Assembly: GCA_947442095.1 (NCBI GenBank)
Contig: CANEVG010000230.1
Span: 1 to 6,062, forward strand
Source of the DNA: Sphingomonadaceae bacterium
GTDB taxonomy: Bacteria; Pseudomonadota; Alphaproteobacteria; Sphingomonadales; Sphingomonadaceae
Direction of reading: 5' to 3'
DNA length: 6,062 nucleotides
Below, one piece after another: positions 4,790 through 6,062 of the stretch; the stretch's first letter is position 1; every line of letters starts with the position of its first letter. A program made the position numbers and the translations under genes. The notes under the pieces were generated by a model. It saw nothing but the letters and a program-made list of their open reading frames with translations. It had not been told where the DNA came from and did not search any database.

Positions 4790-6062
4790 CGATCCGCCTG
4801 ACCGATCTGATCGACGACCGCCCGGACGAGGGCATATTCCGCGTGAACCGCGCGATTTTCACCGATCCGGCTGTGTTCGAGGCCGAGATGAAAGTGCTGT
4901 TCGAAGACGGCTGGGTGTTCCTGGGCCTTGAATCGCAGGCGCCCGACCGCCACGATTTCTTCACGACCTTTGCCGGGCGCGTTCCAATCCTCGTGCAGCG
5001 CGATGGCGAGGGCACCTTGCGCGGCTTCATCAACTCCTGTCCGCACAAGGGCGCGCGGCTAGCGCAAGTGCGGCAGGGCAACGCCCGCCTCCACGTGTGC
5101 CCCTACCACAGCTGGAGCTTCGACAGCGCGGGCCGCAACAAGGCGGTGAAGTGGCAGAAGGCCGGGTGCTATTCCGAGGCGTTCGGGCAGCAGGATCACG
5201 GACTTGCCGCCCTCGCCCACTTCGCCAGCCACCGGGGCTTCTTGTTCGGCAGCCTTGCCGCCGATGTGCCGCCGCTGGCGGACTATCTGGGGGAGGCGGC
5301 CAAGCTGCTCGATCTGGTGGCGGACCAAAGCGACGAGGGGCTGGAACTGGTGCCGGGGCAAGTGACGTTTACCTACGAGGCGAACTGGAAGTTGCAGCTG
5401 GAGAATTGCTCGGACGCCTATCACTTCACCTCGGCGCACCCCTCTTACATCCGCGTGCTGGAGCGGCGGCAGCAGGAAATGAGCACCGACGTGGTCGCAT
5501 CGGTTTGGGAGAACAGCGACTATTGGAAGGAGGAAGCGCAGGGCCTGGGCGGCGGGAGCTTTTCCTTTGCAAACGGCCACGTGCTGAACTGGGGCGTGTT
5601 CGGGGTAACCCCGGCGATACCGCTCTATGAACGTGCGGGCGAACTGGCCGAACGGCACGGCGAGGCGCGGCGCGACTGGATGTTCAACATGCGCAACCTC
5701 ACGATCTTTCCCAACCTGCAAGTTGCGGAGAACGCTTCGAGCCAGCTGCGCGTGATTCGCCCGGTTGCGCCGGGCCTGACGGAAATGCGCACCTGGTGCA
5801 TCGCCCCCAAGGGCGAGAGCGCGGCCGCCCGCCGCCAGCGCATCCGCCAGTACGAGGATTTCTTCAACCCGACCGGCATGGCAACACCTGACGACACGGT
5901 ATCTTATGAGAACTGCCAGATCGGCTTTGCGGGCATGAGCGAGCCGTGGCTGCAAGGCTATGCGCGCGGGATGACCGCAAGCGTTACGGGCGGAAACCGC
6001 TTTGCCGACCGCATCGACCTGTTCCCCGAGCGCAGTGTGCTGGCGGATTCGCAGCTCTGCGA
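4786..6062 (+). CDS. Rieske [2Fe-2S] aromatic-ring hydroxylating dioxygenase alpha subunit, benzoate/toluate/anthranilate (BenA/XylX/AntA) type, 3'-truncated
   Basis: This is the catalytic subunit of a Rieske non-heme-iron oxygenase; such enzymes add O2 to an aromatic acid using electrons passed from a reductase. 425 codons are visible with no stop before the right edge; BenA is about 450 residues, so roughly 25-30 are missing. The Rieske centre is Cys85-x-His87-x17-Cys105-x2-His108 (CPHKGARL and CPYHSW). The mononuclear iron site is ENCSDAYHFTSAH (206-218), with His213 and His218 as ligands and Asp210 as the inter-subunit electron-transfer bridge; Asp369 or Asp370 in TPDD is the likely third ligand. 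Blocks shared with BenA, recalled from memory, include FTDPAVFEAEMK (25-36), RGFLFGSL (150-157) and RIRQYEDFFN (352-361). Changes from BenA include Lys88 and Ser109 in the Rieske motifs (Arg and Gly are common) and Cys-Ser-Asp-Ala before YH. Beta-subunit and reductase genes would be expected downstream, outside the window. A substituted benzoate is the most natural substrate guess. Confidence 0.92.
   Translation, partial: MTIRLTDLIDDRPDEGIFRVNRAIFTDPAVFEAEMKVLFEDGWVFLGLESQAPDRHDFFTTFAGRVPILVQRDGEGTLRGFINSCPHKGARLAQVRQGNARLHVCPYHSWSFDSAGRNKAVKWQKAGCYSEAFGQQDHGLAALAHFASHRGFLFGSLAADVPPLADYLGEAAKLLDLVADQSDEGLELVPGQVTFTYEANWKLQLENCSDAYHFTSAHPSYIRVLERRQQEMSTDVVASVWENSDYWKEEAQGLGGGSFSFANGHVLNWGVFGVTPAIPLYERAGELAERHGEARRDWMFNMRNLTIFPNLQVAENASSQLRVIRPVAPGLTEMRTWCIAPKGESAAARRQRIRQYEDFFNPTGMATPDDTVSYENCQIGFAGMSEPWLQGYARGMTASVTGGNRFADRIDLFPERSVLADSQLC

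Noticed and set aside
5059..5955. Long minus-strand open frame antisense to the Rieske gene
   Set aside because: No domain motif, His/Arg/Ala-rich composition, and the opposite strand encodes intact Rieske and iron-site motifs.

Overview
The window is GC-rich, densely coding proteobacterial DNA. It holds five protein genes, all of which can be part of a small-molecule (probably aromatic acid) catabolic locus. High GC, short intergenic gaps and the mix of families (Cat1-type CoA-transferase, PanE-family reductase, LysR regulator, benzoylformate-decarboxylase-type ThDP enzyme, BenA-type Rieske oxygenase) fit an alphaproteobacterium. Something like a sphingomonad (Novosphingobium/Sphingobium) is my guess; this is an inference from gene content, not a phylogenetic result.

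Layout. (1) Positions 1-1272, + strand: acetyl-CoA hydrolase/transferase-family protein, cut at its 5' end by the window edge. (2) 1269-2183, - strand: ketopantoate-reductase (PanE/ApbA) family oxidoreductase, convergent with gene 1; the two stop codons interleave in one CTAG. (3) 2250-3140, - strand: LysR-type regulator, just upstream of the PanE-like gene and probably co-transcribed with it; the 66-bp gap carries two compact palindromes. (4) 3141-3232: a 92-bp divergent control region with an AT-rich patch. (5) 3233-4789, + strand: ThDP-dependent 2-oxoacid decarboxylase very like benzoylformate decarboxylase. (6) 4786-6062, + strand: Rieske non-heme-iron oxygenase alpha subunit of the benzoate/toluate/anthranilate type, overlapping gene 5 by ATGA and cut by the right edge.

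How they may work together. PanE-family enzymes include D-2-hydroxyacid and D-mandelate dehydrogenases, so the locus can be read as a mandelate-like route: an aryl 2-hydroxyacid is oxidised to an arylglyoxylate (gene 2), decarboxylated to an aryl aldehyde (gene 5), oxidised to an aryl carboxylate by a dehydrogenase not in the window, then dihydroxylated by the Rieske oxygenase (gene 6). The LysR regulator sits where it could control both arms. The CoA-transferase could serve a downstream acid or be unrelated. The enzyme families are well supported; the pathway and its substrate are inference. No RNA gene, mobile element, CRISPR array or convincing factor-independent terminator was seen.
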